From contig DASQFU010000048.1 of NCBI GenBank assembly GCA_035632955.1, positions 1 through 64,000 of the forward strand: 64,000 nt of DNA. The letters run 5' to 3'. Shown here piece after piece: positions 33,519 to 43,587 of the stretch. Position 1 is the first letter of the stretch. Each line of letters starts with the position of its first letter. A program made the translations under genes and the position numbers. The notes under the pieces are model-generated. The model saw only the letters and a program-made list of their open reading frames with translations. It was not told the DNA's origin and made no database searches. Source of the stretch: DASQFU01 sp035632955 (GTDB lineage Bacteria; Eisenbacteria; RBG-16-71-46).

Positions 33519-35123
33519 TCAGGGCCATTCCAGCGTCGTGATCCGACGTGCAGCGACCCTCAAGCTGGTCAATGAGGCGAGACCCGCGACGGCGAGCGGG
33601 ACCCACGCGAGAAAGCCCCCCGGAAGCTGCCACTCAAGGGCTTCGGCGATCGCCGGCAGCCCGATCCAAAGTCCCGCCTGCACCGCGATCAGCCCGGTCG
33701 CCACCAGCCGTCCGGCAAGCGTCAGCATCGCCCGAGGATTCGTCCATCCCCAGTCCGCGAAAAGAGTTCCCGTGAGGATGCCGAGCGAGAGCGAAAGGCC
33801 CAGGGCGACCGTGACTCCCGGGATGATCGCGAGCCACTCGGACGCCGCCATCGGCAGCGACAGCATGAGGCTGCCGGCGGCCAGGGCGACCAGGGGACCG
33901 GCGAGCGCCGCGGAGCTCAACAGCTTGGCGATCACCCAGCGCGAAGGGGGCAGAGGGGCGAGCCGGGTCCATGCGAACCCGAGCTTCTCGAACGGGATCG
34001 AGCGGGCTGCGATCTCGTATCCCAGCGCGACCGCCAGCAGCGTCAGCATCGATCGGACGAGCACCGGGGGCGGGACGTCGAGCAAGGGCGCCCCCACCAG
34101 CGGCAGCAGCGTCCACAGCACCGCGGCGGCCAGCAAGTCGCTGAGCACCGTCCAATCGCGCGCGAAGAGTCGTAGATCGCGCCGCGCCAGCTCGAGCACC
34201 GCGTAGCGCGGTTTCGCCGACGCCGTGGCGCGCCGCTTTGGCTTTCCCCGCTTCGCGGCGCCCGACCCGATTTGTGCGAGCGCGGTCTCCAGATCACGTG
34301 CGGCAACCGCGAGCGCGACGCCGACGGCAATCAGCGCGCCCGCCGCCAGTCGTGCCGTGCCGGCGAGCGCACCCGCGACGTCACCGCCGTGCGCGGCGAC
34401 GAGGCTACGCGCGAGCCAATGCGCCGGCGACAGGGCATCGAGGCCGAACGCATCGCCGAAGACGCGCCCGCCCCGCAGCGCCTCCCACGCTCCCGGATCT
34501 GCGGCCTTCGGCAGCAGGAACGAGTTGGCGAGCCAGAGCGCCGTGAGCATCAAGGTCGAGAGCAACCCGAGCGCTTCCCGGGCACGCCGTGCCGGCACGC
34601 GGCGCAGCACCATCAAGGCGACCGCGAGCCCGAGTGCGAGCGGGATCAGCCACATCGCCAGCAGCTGAAACGGCGCCAGTGCCCACGCCCAGACCGGGAG
34701 CGGCGCCGCCGCGGCGAACGCGACGACCGCCGGAATCAGCAGGATCACGAGCACCGGCGACGTGCGGGGCAACGCGTCCACCAGCTTCAACGCCAGGAGC
34801 CCGGCCGGGCTGAGCGGAGCGCGCCGCAGCAGGTCGAGATCGGAATCGAGCAGGACGGCAGAGACGAGATAGTGGAGGTCGAAGACGATCAACGCGACCA
34901 GCGCCGCGGTCAGGATCGCGGCCAGCAGGCTCGCGGCCGATTCGACGCCGCCGACTCCGGCGGCGAAGGTCGCGAACGTGGCTTGAAACGCGGTCATGAG
35001 CACCGCCGCGACCATGGCCGCCAGCACCAGGCCCAGCCACGGACGCGGCCCACGGCGCGAGCGCCCGGACAGCGTGTTGCGCAGCAGCCGCCAGCGGCCG
35101 AGCGCGACGCCCGCGACGTTCAC
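33519..35123 (-). CDS. ABC-2-type exporter membrane protein
   Basis: A 534-residue membrane protein with about twelve hydrophobic helices and a cytoplasmic basic loop (GKPKRRATASAKPRYAVLELARRDLRLFARDW) in the middle. The VLELARRDLRLFARD-type segment is typical of ABC-2 permeases before a second helix bundle. The GTG at 35123 overlaps the stop of the ATPase gene as GTGA. The single large permease with one ATPase suggests a homodimeric or half-size exporter for a lipid, peptide or drug-like substrate that cannot be named. Confidence 0.85.
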   Translation of the reverse strand: MNVAGVALGRWRLLRNTLSGRSRRGPRPWLGLVLAAMVAAVLMTAFQATFATFAAGVGGVESAASLLAAILTAALVALIVFDLHYLVSAVLLDSDLDLLRRAPLSPAGLLALKLVDALPRTSPVLVILLIPAVVAFAAAAPLPVWAWALAPFQLLAMWLIPLALGLAVALMVLRRVPARRAREALGLLSTLMLTALWLANSFLLPKAADPGAWEALRGGRVFGDAFGLDALSPAHWLARSLVAAHGGDVAGALAGTARLAAGALIAVGVALAVAARDLETALAQIGSGAAKRGKPKRRATASAKPRYAVLELARRDLRLFARDWTVLSDLLAAAVLWTLLPLVGAPLLDVPPPVLVRSMLTLLAVALGYEIAARSIPFEKLGFAWTRLAPLPPSRWVIAKLLSSAALAGPLVALAAGSLMLSLPMAASEWLAIIPGVTVALGLSLSLGILTGTLFADWGWTNPRAMLTLAGRLVATGLIAVQAGLWIGLPAIAEALEWQLPGGFLAWVPLAVAGLASLTSLRVAARRITTLEWP

Positions 35124-35872
35124 GCGCCAGGGTCCGGCGCGCCGCGCGTCAGCTCGAGGAACACGTCTTCCAGGGTCGCCTCCGCGCGGGCGCCGCGCAG
35201 CTCGTCGATGCGGCCCTCCGCGACCAGCCGGCCGTGATGGAGGATCGCCACGCGGTCGCAGAGCCGTTCGGCGACCTCGAGCAGATGGGTGGAGACGAGA
35301 ACGCCGAAACCGCGCGGCATCCGCTCGCGCAACAGATCTTTGAACGCGCGCACGCCGAGCGGGTCGAGGCCGATCAAAGGCTCGTCGAGCATCAGCAGCG
35401 GTGGGTCGTGAATCAGCGCCGCGGCGAGCGAGATCTTCTGCCGCATGCCGAGCGAATAGGTCTCGATCAGCTCGCCGGCGACCGATGCGATGCCAAGGCG
35501 CTCGAGCAGCGCCTCCGAGCGCGGGCCCGCGAGACCTCCCGGCACGTCGTAGAGCGCGGCAACGAACTCGAGGAACTCGCTGCCGGTGAGGCGCTCGTAG
35601 AGGAACGGCCGGTCCGGAACGAAGCCCAACGCTGCGCGGGCGCGGCGTCCGGCGCGCTGCAGGGAATGGCCGGCGATCTCGACGTCGCCGCCGTGAGGTC
35701 GCAGCAGCCCGGCGCTCACGCGCAGGGTCGTCGTCTTGCCCGCGCCGTTCGGGCCGAGAAAGCCCAGGATCTCCCCGGGGCGAACCTCGAGGCTCAGGCC
35801 ATCGACCGCCACGAGCTCTCCATAGCGCCGGGTGAGCTCGACGATCCGGAGCGGCGGCGTCCGATCATTCAT
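35120..35872 (-). CDS. ABC transporter ATP-binding protein
   Basis: A 250-residue ATPase. Walker A is GFLGPNGAGKTT (about residues 38-48), the signature region reads YSLGMRQKISLA, and Walker B is PLLMLDEPLIGLDP, followed by the switch His in VSTHLLEVAE. The C-terminus EATLEDVFLELT is typical of ABC-2 exporter ATPases. It is the first gene of the exporter operon and energises the permease encoded directly downstream. Confidence 0.93.
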   Translation of the reverse strand: MNDRTPPLRIVELTRRYGELVAVDGLSLEVRPGEILGFLGPNGAGKTTTLRVSAGLLRPHGGDVEIAGHSLQRAGRRARAALGFVPDRPFLYERLTGSEFLEFVAALYDVPGGLAGPRSEALLERLGIASVAGELIETYSLGMRQKISLAAALIHDPPLLMLDEPLIGLDPLGVRAFKDLLRERMPRGFGVLVSTHLLEVAERLCDRVAILHHGRLVAEGRIDELRGARAEATLEDVFLELTRGAPDPGA

Positions 35873-36173
35873 CGCGATCGATCCTCACAATGGCGCCGGA
35901 GTCTAGTGTCTCCGCACGTCGTGCTGAAATCGCCGCGATTCCGCAGCGGCGTCGGGCCTGCGCCGATCGGCACTCAGCGCGAATTAGCCCGCAGGTAACG
36001 AAGATCGACCTCGTGCGCCACGAGGGAGCCCGTGGCATGCGGGTTGCGGTGAGACTCCAGCGCGGATCGCGGTTGTCGAGTCCGCGACCGCTCCCGGAAA
36101 CCAGGGGGCTGCGCCGAGAGGCCAGTAGGCAGGGGAGAGGGTCGCGGACTCGATGACCGCAAGCTCGCAGACG
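35873..36173 (+). promoter_or_regulatory. gene-free region with a strongly structured leader
   Basis: Several stems stand out. A perfect hairpin CCTCGTG-cgc-CACGAGG begins at 36009. A long-range pairing of about 21 positions with two mismatches joins GCGGTTGTCGAGTCCGCGACC (from about 36069) with GGTCGCGGACTCGATGACCGC (to about 36160). The 3' part GATGACCGCAAGCTCGCAGAC weakly recalls the 3' end of cobalamin-type riboswitches, but the other conserved blocks are not convincing. It leads into two overlapping micro-ORFs and a terminator, so it is best described as a candidate cis-regulatory RNA. Confidence 0.45.
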
Positions 36174-36218
36174 ATGTCGCAGTCGCTCGGAGACCTACCG
36201 AAGGGAGACACACGATGA
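36174..36218 (+). CDS. 14-codon micro-ORF
   Basis: ATG at 36174 reading MSQSLGDLPKGDTR, ending in a TGA that overlaps the ATG of the next micro-ORF (ATGA at 36215-36218). It lies directly behind the structured leader. It may be a translated leader peptide; no homologue is recognised. Confidence 0.3.
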   Translation: MSQSLGDLPKGDTR

Positions 36219-36313
36219 TCGCGTATCCGAACGTGTTCCCGATCGAGCTGGACCCGAAGCTCCTCCTGCTCCTGATTCTCTCCTGGCGCGTGGCGTTGAT
36301 CTGGGAGCCCTAA
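36215..36313 (+). CDS. 32-residue hydrophobic microprotein
   Basis: The ATG at 36215 has GGGAG seven bases upstream and opens a 32-residue peptide with one membrane-spanning stretch (KLLLLLILSWRVALIW) and acidic ends. A terminator hairpin follows 36 bases after the stop. Single-helix peptides of this size are known as type I toxins or as small membrane regulators. The structured leader and terminator make a dedicated small transcript plausible, but expression is unproven. Confidence 0.45.
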   Translation: MIAYPNVFPIELDPKLLLLLILSWRVALIWEP

Positions 36314-36348
36314 GATCCAGGGAAGAACCCACGAACAAGGGCCGTACG

Positions 36349-36384
36349 ACACGGGGCCCCGGCGGACAAGCCGGGGCCTCGTGT
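36349..36384 (+). terminator. hairpin behind the micro-ORFs
   Basis: Arms ACACGGGGCCCCGG and CCGGGGCCTCGTGT pair over 14 positions with one G-T pair and a loop of eight bases. The T tract is poor, so it could also be a stability hairpin. Confidence 0.6.
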
Positions 36385-36475
36385 GCGTGATTGCTCAAAC
36401 GATAGCCTGCTGCTCGCTGGCCTTCTGTGATGTACAAGTCAAGGAAAGTGACTCGACGATAGCCCGGAGATGCTG

Positions 36476-36967
36476 ATGTCGACAGTAGCTGTAGCATTCA
36501 AGAAGAGCATAAGTGGTCTTGTTGGACGGCGATCTTATTCGGTCGTTGCTGGATGGGGATCGTGGCTGAGCGTCGACTTTGAGCCTGCGCATGAGCTCCA
36601 GCGGCCGAGCAAGAACAAGGCGTTGCCCGACAAAAGGAGGCGTTACATCGGGGAGGTAGCACTCTTCATAAGGGAGGCTGCATGGCGCCTCAGGCTCGAT
36701 GAGACGATTCTTGTGGGTTCGTACGACAATCTGAAGGTAGGTCGTGCGGAATCCGAGTTGAGAGCTATGGAAGGGCGTCGCGTCAGATCTGTTGATATGG
36801 TGGGCAAGGGACTGATCTGTGTTGATTTTGGAAGCAAGCTGAGGCTCGAGATCTTCCCGATTTGTGTCGCGGTGGGACAAAGATGGAGTCAATTTCTCCC
36901 TCATGACGCCGACCAAGAGCTTCCGCGTAGGTCCCGGAGGGAAGCTGACGGTCCAGAAGAGCGATAG
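36476..36967 (+). CDS. orphan protein in a lower-GC islet, immunity-protein-like appearance
   Basis: A 163-residue soluble protein with no signal peptide. Its middle shows alternating strands: RRVRSVDMVGKGLICVDFGSKLRLEIFPI. This layout of a hydrophobic core ending in L-x-I-x-P is common in small immunity or DUF6188-like proteins, though I cannot assign a family. GGAG six bases before the ATG at 36476 supports this start over one six bases upstream. Codon use is clearly richer in A/T third positions than in the neighbours, which suggests recent horizontal gain. No toxin gene is adjacent. Confidence 0.6.
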   Translation: MSTVAVAFKKSISGLVGRRSYSVVAGWGSWLSVDFEPAHELQRPSKNKALPDKRRRYIGEVALFIREAAWRLRLDETILVGSYDNLKVGRAESELRAMEGRRVRSVDMVGKGLICVDFGSKLRLEIFPICVAVGQRWSQFLPHDADQELPRRSRREADGPEER

Positions 36968-37064
36968 AGCACAACGATGGACCGCCTGACGGGTTAGGAC
37001 CCCCCTAAGATCCTGTGACACTGGCGTTCCGAATCGCTGAGCCGTTTATCCTCGGCTCGCGTGG

Positions 37065-38825
<1,761 letters not shown>

Positions 38826-38835
38826 GATGCGCACC

Positions 38836-39840
38836 CTACTGCGCGCCCAGCGCCTGCGCCAGCTTGGGTAGGCTCACGTCGTAGCGGTAGCCGACGTTCC
38901 GGTGGCCGTCGTCGAACTCTTCGTGCTCGTGCGCGATCCCGAGGGCCTGCAGCCGCGCGGCGAACCGACGCGCGCCGAGATGGAGACTCCACTCGTCGCG
39001 CGTGCCGCAGTCCAGGAACAACAGGCGCAGCGAGCGCAGCGCCGCCGCATGGCGCTCGATCAGACGGAGGGGATCGTGCTCGAGCCAGCGCTCCCACACG
39101 TCGTCCCGGAACGCGCCGGTCTCGAGGTCGCAAGGCAGATCGATGCCAAAGGGCGAGGTGTCGGGATTCGGGGAGTACGCGGCGGCCATGCCGAGAATGT
39201 TGAGCGCCGTGAAGTCGTCGTCTTTCTTTTGGATCTGAGCTTCGAACCGCTCCAGCCACGCGACCAGGCCGCCGCCCTGCTGCACCTGGGAGCAGAACTT
39301 CGGCACGCCGCCCCGATAGCAGTAGTCGAACATCATGTCCCCGCTGTGGCAGGCGGCGGCTCCGAACACTTCGGGATGCCGCATGCCCTGAATCAACGCG
39401 CCATAGCCGCCCGACGACTTGCCCGCCACGCCCCGGTGATCGCGGTCGGCTTGCGTCCGGTAGGTCTGGTCCACATGGAGGACCAGCTCTGAGACCAGGT
39501 GATGCTCGTAGCGTCCGGTCGCGGTCGAGTCGAGATACTGCGAACCGCCGAAGCGGGTGAAGCAATCGGGCATCACCAGGATCATCTCGCCGCACGCGCC
39601 GCGGGCGAGGAGTCGGTCCATGCGCTCGTCGAGCGGCGGCGACCAGGGATTGTCGTTGAGCAGCATGCGGCCACGCCCGGTGAATCCCGCCAGGACGTAG
39701 ACCACCGGATAGCGCCGATCCTTGGCGGCGGCGTAGGACGGCGGCAGGTACACGGGGACCGTCCGTGCGTGAGGATCTCCGGCGGGGTTGCCCTTCAGGA
39801 CCTGGCTTTCGAACCGTTCCATCACGACTTGACCGTGCAT
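38836..39840 (-). CDS. alpha/beta-hydrolase esterase (esterase D / enterochelin-esterase type)
   Basis: A 334-residue hydrolase. TVPVYLPPSYAAAKDRRYPVVYVLAGFTG begins the fold, GVAGKSSGGYGAL holds the nucleophile Ser, CGTRDEW the Asp, and DDGHRNVGYRYD the His. Members cleave carboxylic esters such as acetylated sugars or siderophores. The ATG at 39840 has GGAGGG five bases upstream. It lies ten bases in front of the sigma-54 activator on the same strand and is divergent from the histidine kinase gene. Confidence 0.88.
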   Translation of the reverse strand: MHGQVVMERFESQVLKGNPAGDPHARTVPVYLPPSYAAAKDRRYPVVYVLAGFTGRGRMLLNDNPWSPPLDERMDRLLARGACGEMILVMPDCFTRFGGSQYLDSTATGRYEHHLVSELVLHVDQTYRTQADRDHRGVAGKSSGGYGALIQGMRHPEVFGAAACHSGDMMFDYCYRGGVPKFCSQVQQGGGLVAWLERFEAQIQKKDDDFTALNILGMAAAYSPNPDTSPFGIDLPCDLETGAFRDDVWERWLEHDPLRLIERHAAALRSLRLLFLDCGTRDEWSLHLGARRFAARLQALGIAHEHEEFDDGHRNVGYRYDVSLPKLAQALGAQ

Positions 39841-40001
39841 CGACCCTCCACCCTCAGGCTGGATCCGGCTCGAGGCCGGCATTTCGCGGGCACACCGGGC
39901 TCAAGTCGGCCCCGAGAGCCCGCCGATAACTCGTGCGAGCTGGATCGGCGCTCGATTCGCGGCCGGACCGCGTTCGACCCATGGCCCCGGAAGTCCCTCG
40001 C

Positions 40002-41573
40002 ATGCCCGCAGGAAAGCACTCCGCCCTCGACTCGATCAACCGGCGCGGCTGGTTGCTTTGGGTCGTCACGTTCGCGGTCATCCTGTCGCTGACTGCGACC
40101 GTCCCGATCCTCTACCTGCCGCTGCTGGAGATGGTCGGCGTCGAAGAGCACGCGCAACTCTGGGTCAAGAACGGCTACTACGCCGGCGTCGGTCTCGCTG
40201 GCCTGGTCCTGATCTTCTGCCTCTACACGGCGCTCAAGCATCGCGAGCTGAACGCGATGCGCGAGGCGTTGCACCGCGAGGAGCGCGAGCTCGAGGACGT
40301 GCGCACGCGCCTCTCCGAGATCTCCGCGCTGTTCCAGGTCTCGACCACGCTCAACCTGCAGCTTCGCCTGGACGCGATCCTGGAGATCATCGTCCGCCGC
40401 GTGGTTTCGACGCTGCGCGCCCAACAGGCATCGGTCATGATTTACAACCCCGAGTCGGGAGTCCTCGAGACGCGCGCCTCCTACGGCCTCGAGTCCGAGT
40501 TCGCGCGCCATGCGCGCGCGCGCATGGGTGAGGGAATCGCGGGCTGGGTCGCCGAGTGCAAGGAGGCGGTGCTGCTCGGGCAGGGCCCGAACGAGGCGTT
40601 CAACCGCCACTACAAGAACAATCGCAACATCACGTCGGCTTTGTCGCTGCCGCTCAAGGTCGGGGACCGGTGCGTCGGCGTGCTGAACGTCAACCGCATC
40701 AATCATCCGGATCCGTTTCTCGAGCATCATCGCGACATGCTGCGCCTGTTCGCCGAGCACGTCGGCGCCGTGATCGATCGCGCCGAGGTCATGGAGCGGA
40801 TGGCGACCCGCACCGCCGATCTGATGTCGTCGAACCTCAAGTTGAGCGAGATGAACCGGATGAAGGACGTCCTGCTCTCGACCGCAAGTCACGAGCTCAA
40901 GACGCCGCTGACGTCGGTGATCGCCTACGCCGAGCTGCTGGACGACTCACAGGGCCAGCTCTCGGCCGACCAGCGCGGCGAGTTCCTGCGCCGGCTGCGG
41001 CAGGAAGCGAATCATCTGCTGGGCCTGATCGACGACATCCTCGACCTGTCGCGGCTCGAAACCGGCAAGCTCACGCTGCATTGCGAGGCGCTGGCGGTGA
41101 ATCAAATCGCGCACGCGGCGGTCGAGAGCGCGCGCAACACCGCCCAGAAGTACGGCATCGAGCTGATCGAGGAGTTCGACGCCGAGCTCGGCACCGTGTC
41201 GCTGGACGAGGTCAAGATCCGCCAAGTGATCCTGAATCTGCTCGTCAATGCCATCAAGTTCAGCCCCGAGAACGGCGCCGTGCGGATCGGCACCCGTCGC
41301 GACACCAATTTCGTCGTGATCGAAGTCACCGACGAGGGGCCCGGCATCCGTCCCGAGGAGAGCGCACACATCTTCGAGCTGTTCGGACAGGGCGTGCGCC
41401 AGATGGAGAAGCGCCCGAGCGGCCTCGGCATCGGCCTGCACCTCGTCAAGCGAATCACGGAGCTGCACGGCGGCCACGTCGGCGTCAACAGCAGCCCGGG
41501 CCACGGCAGCAACTTCTGGGTCCGGGTGCCGATCGCCGACGCCCAAGCACCTGCCGAGCGGGAAGCCGCGTAG
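40002..41573 (+). CDS. membrane-bound GAF-domain sensor histidine kinase
   Basis: A 523-residue kinase. Two transmembrane helices (about 18-40 and 58-77) are joined by a short periplasmic loop. A coiled-coil linker follows, then a GAF domain (about 115-260) and a HisKA dimerisation helix with the phospho-His297 in STASHELKTPLTSV. The HATPase domain has NLLVNAIKFSPENG, TDEGPGI and the G boxes GLGIGLHL. The ATG at 40002 is chosen because GGAAG precedes it; an upstream in-frame ATG at 39981 is possible. No response regulator is next to it, so the partner is elsewhere. Confidence 0.9.
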   Translation: MPAGKHSALDSINRRGWLLWVVTFAVILSLTATVPILYLPLLEMVGVEEHAQLWVKNGYYAGVGLAGLVLIFCLYTALKHRELNAMREALHREERELEDVRTRLSEISALFQVSTTLNLQLRLDAILEIIVRRVVSTLRAQQASVMIYNPESGVLETRASYGLESEFARHARARMGEGIAGWVAECKEAVLLGQGPNEAFNRHYKNNRNITSALSLPLKVGDRCVGVLNVNRINHPDPFLEHHRDMLRLFAEHVGAVIDRAEVMERMATRTADLMSSNLKLSEMNRMKDVLLSTASHELKTPLTSVIAYAELLDDSQGQLSADQRGEFLRRLRQEANHLLGLIDDILDLSRLETGKLTLHCEALAVNQIAHAAVESARNTAQKYGIELIEEFDAELGTVSLDEVKIRQVILNLLVNAIKFSPENGAVRIGTRRDTNFVVIEVTDEGPGIRPEESAHIFELFGQGVRQMEKRPSGLGIGLHLVKRITELHGGHVGVNSSPGHGSNFWVRVPIADAQAPAEREAA

Positions 41574-42001
41574 CGTTCGCCGCTCCGGCGCCCGGCTTGC
41601 GCCGCTCCGGATCGAACGCAAAAAGCCGAGTCCCGCCGCCTCCGAATCGCGACCTCGCCACCCCGCGCACGAGATAGAAGAGCAGACGGGATCGTCTCCA
41701 AGCCTCCGCGGTCAGGACGGATTCCGGGCAGGAGCCCTTCCCGCGTTGGCGAGGCTACGATCCCTCGCGGACGTGAGGTACCTCACGTTACATCGGACCG
41801 CGCGTTCCTGCACCACCGGAGGCTGCGAGGGCCGGCGCCCGGAAGCATGCGCTCACCGCCCGGGGGGAGGCCTGTGAAGTGCAACCCAGCATGGAGGCGC
41901 CAGGCCGCCGGGGCCCGGTGCAAGTTGTGCAATACTGGCCCCGTCCACGTGGTAGACCGTCCGGGAGCCAGCCACCGACCCAGTCGTTTCCGTAGGCGTT
42001 C
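41574..42001. other. gene-free region upstream of the ECF sigma operon
   Basis: 428 bases with no supported gene. It contains a perfect 18-bp palindrome (41771-41788) and two near-identical short units gtgcaa (about 41921 and 41930) close to the start of the sigma factor gene. Promoters of the ECF operon should lie here, but the hexamers cannot be assigned. Confidence 0.4.
41771..41788. promoter_or_regulatory. perfect 18-bp palindrome
   Basis: ACGTGAGGTACCTCACGT is fully self-complementary and lies about 215 bases before the ECF sigma factor start. Its length and symmetry are those of a dimeric repressor or activator site; the protein is unknown. Confidence 0.5.
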
Positions 42002-42685
42002 GTGAGCAAACCGACACCCCATCCGACACAATCCAGCCCGCTCCCCGTACCTGGTAGTGAAGCGGAAGCGAGGCTGGCGTCGCCGACCTCGCCCGAGGAA
42101 CGGCCCTCCGGTGTGCCGGAGCGGGCTCCTCCCTCCAGCCGTGAAGAGTTGGAAGGGGTCAGGGCTCGGGATCCGAAAGCGCTGGCCGCGTTCTTCGAGC
42201 GGTACTTCGACCGGCTCTACGGACTGATCCATCGGTTGGTCGGCGAGCGGGCGCTGGCGGAGGACGTGACCCAGGACGTGTTTCTCAAAGTTCATCGGGC
42301 AGCGGATCGGATCGATTCGGGGCGCGATCCGTTTCCCTGGCTGGTCACGATCGCCCATAACGCGTGCCGGGACGTGTGGCGCTCGAGCGCATACCGGCTG
42401 ACGCAGCGGGCCGCTTCGATCGACGGTCCGATCGGCGCTTCGCTCTCGCGGGGCATCAACGACCCGGAGCATGACGCGCTGGCGAGCGAGCGCGAGCGGC
42501 TGGTTCAGGCGGCGATCGCGGGTCTGCCCGAACCGCTGCGCGTCGCGGTGCTGTTGCACGACTACGAAGGGTTGGGGCACGAAGAGGTCGCTGTCATCAC
42601 CGGAGTTCGGCACGCGGCCGCGAGGAAGCGCTATTCGCGCGCGCTGGCGACGCTGGCGCGGCTGCTGGAAGGGAAGCTGTCATGA
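42002..42685 (+). CDS. ECF-type RNA polymerase sigma factor
   Basis: A 227-residue sigma-70 family protein. After a disordered Pro/Ser-rich head of about 50 residues, region 2 (FFERYFDRLYGLIHRLVGERALAEDVTQDVFLKVHRA, PFPWLVTIAHNACRDVWR) and region 4 (AIAGLPEPLRVAVLLHDYEGLGHEEVAVITG, then the recognition helix with RHAAARKRYSRAL) are clear. It starts with GTG. Its stop overlaps the ATG of the FecR-like gene (ATGA), which should encode its regulator. Confidence 0.9.
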   Translation: MSKPTPHPTQSSPLPVPGSEAEARLASPTSPEERPSGVPERAPPSSREELEGVRARDPKALAAFFERYFDRLYGLIHRLVGERALAEDVTQDVFLKVHRAADRIDSGRDPFPWLVTIAHNACRDVWRSSAYRLTQRAASIDGPIGASLSRGINDPEHDALASERERLVQAAIAGLPEPLRVAVLLHDYEGLGHEEVAVITGVRHAAARKRYSRALATLARLLEGKLS

Positions 42686-43500
42686 GCTCACGACTCGACA
42701 CGCCGCTGACCGCCGCGGAATCCCGCGCGCGCGGGGCGGTGCAATCGCTCCGGCGTCCGCAGGCTGATCGGGCGTTTCGTGAGCGGCTCGAGCGGGACTT
42801 CACGACCGGGCAGGTCGCGGCGCGGCGAACGCTGGTCCTGCTCGCACGCCCGGCGGTGAGCTGGGCATGGTGGGCGCTGGCGCCGGCCGCCGCGGCGCTC
42901 GCGATCGCGATCGGGATCGCGAATCGCGGCCCAGCATGGCGCGTCGTGGAGACGCGCGGCGAGGGCATGGTGATCGTCGAAGGCCGCCCGGTGCCGGTGC
43001 AACATCTGGCCGGCCGGGCGAAAGGGCTCGCACCGGGCGCGCGCATCACGCTCACGGGCACGACCGAGATCGAAATCGCGAGCCAGGGCCAGCTCGTGGT
43101 TCAGATCACCCCGGGGTCCGAGATCACCTTGCCGCGGCCGCCGGGACGCTGGTTCGGGCGTACCGGCACGGGCGCGGTGTGGAAGGGCGAGATCCGCGTC
43201 ACGACCGGGCCGCGCTTTCGCGGCGCGTCGCTCGCGCTCGAAACTCCAGAAGCCGCGATCGACGTCGTGGGGACGACGTTCGCGGTGATCTGCGAGCGCG
43301 CGGGCACGTGCGTCTGCGTGCTGGAAGGGACGGTGCGTGTCGGGCCGAAGGGCGCCGCCATGAAGCCAGTCGCGCACGGCCGGCGCATGTACGTGTTCAA
43401 CGACGGGCGTGCGCCGGAAGACGCCGCCATCCGCCCGAACGAGATCGGCAAGCTGGGCATGTTCCGGGACCAGAACGCGGGAGCCGGCGAAGCGCGCTGA
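42682..43500 (+). CDS. FecR-domain anti-sigma or membrane sensor protein
   Basis: A 272-residue protein with a cytoplasmic head of about 65 residues, one transmembrane helix (WWALAPAAAALAIAIGIA) and a periplasmic FecR-like domain (ITLTGTTEIEIASQGQLVVQITPGSEITL; ALETPEAAIDVVGTTFAVICE; VCVLEGTVRVGP). Such proteins hold an ECF sigma factor at the membrane and relay an outside signal. A CERAGTCVCV cluster with three Cys sits at the end of the FecR core. It is translationally coupled to the sigma gene. Confidence 0.88.
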   Translation: MSSRLDTPLTAAESRARGAVQSLRRPQADRAFRERLERDFTTGQVAARRTLVLLARPAVSWAWWALAPAAAALAIAIGIANRGPAWRVVETRGEGMVIVEGRPVPVQHLAGRAKGLAPGARITLTGTTEIEIASQGQLVVQITPGSEITLPRPPGRWFGRTGTGAVWKGEIRVTTGPRFRGASLALETPEAAIDVVGTTFAVICERAGTCVCVLEGTVRVGPKGAAMKPVAHGRRMYVFNDGRAPEDAAIRPNEIGKLGMFRDQNAGAGEAR

Positions 43501-43587
43501 GGGTGTCGGCAGATCGGCGGGCGACGAGCGCGTGAGACGGAGCCGGCAGGGACCCGGGTGGTCTTACCCGGCGCTCACGCCGCTCGC

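Noticed and set aside
36008..36180. Firm annotation as a cobalamin riboswitch
   Set aside because: Only the 3' block and part of one internal block resemble the family; spacing is wrong and no B12-related gene follows, so it is kept as an unnamed structured leader.
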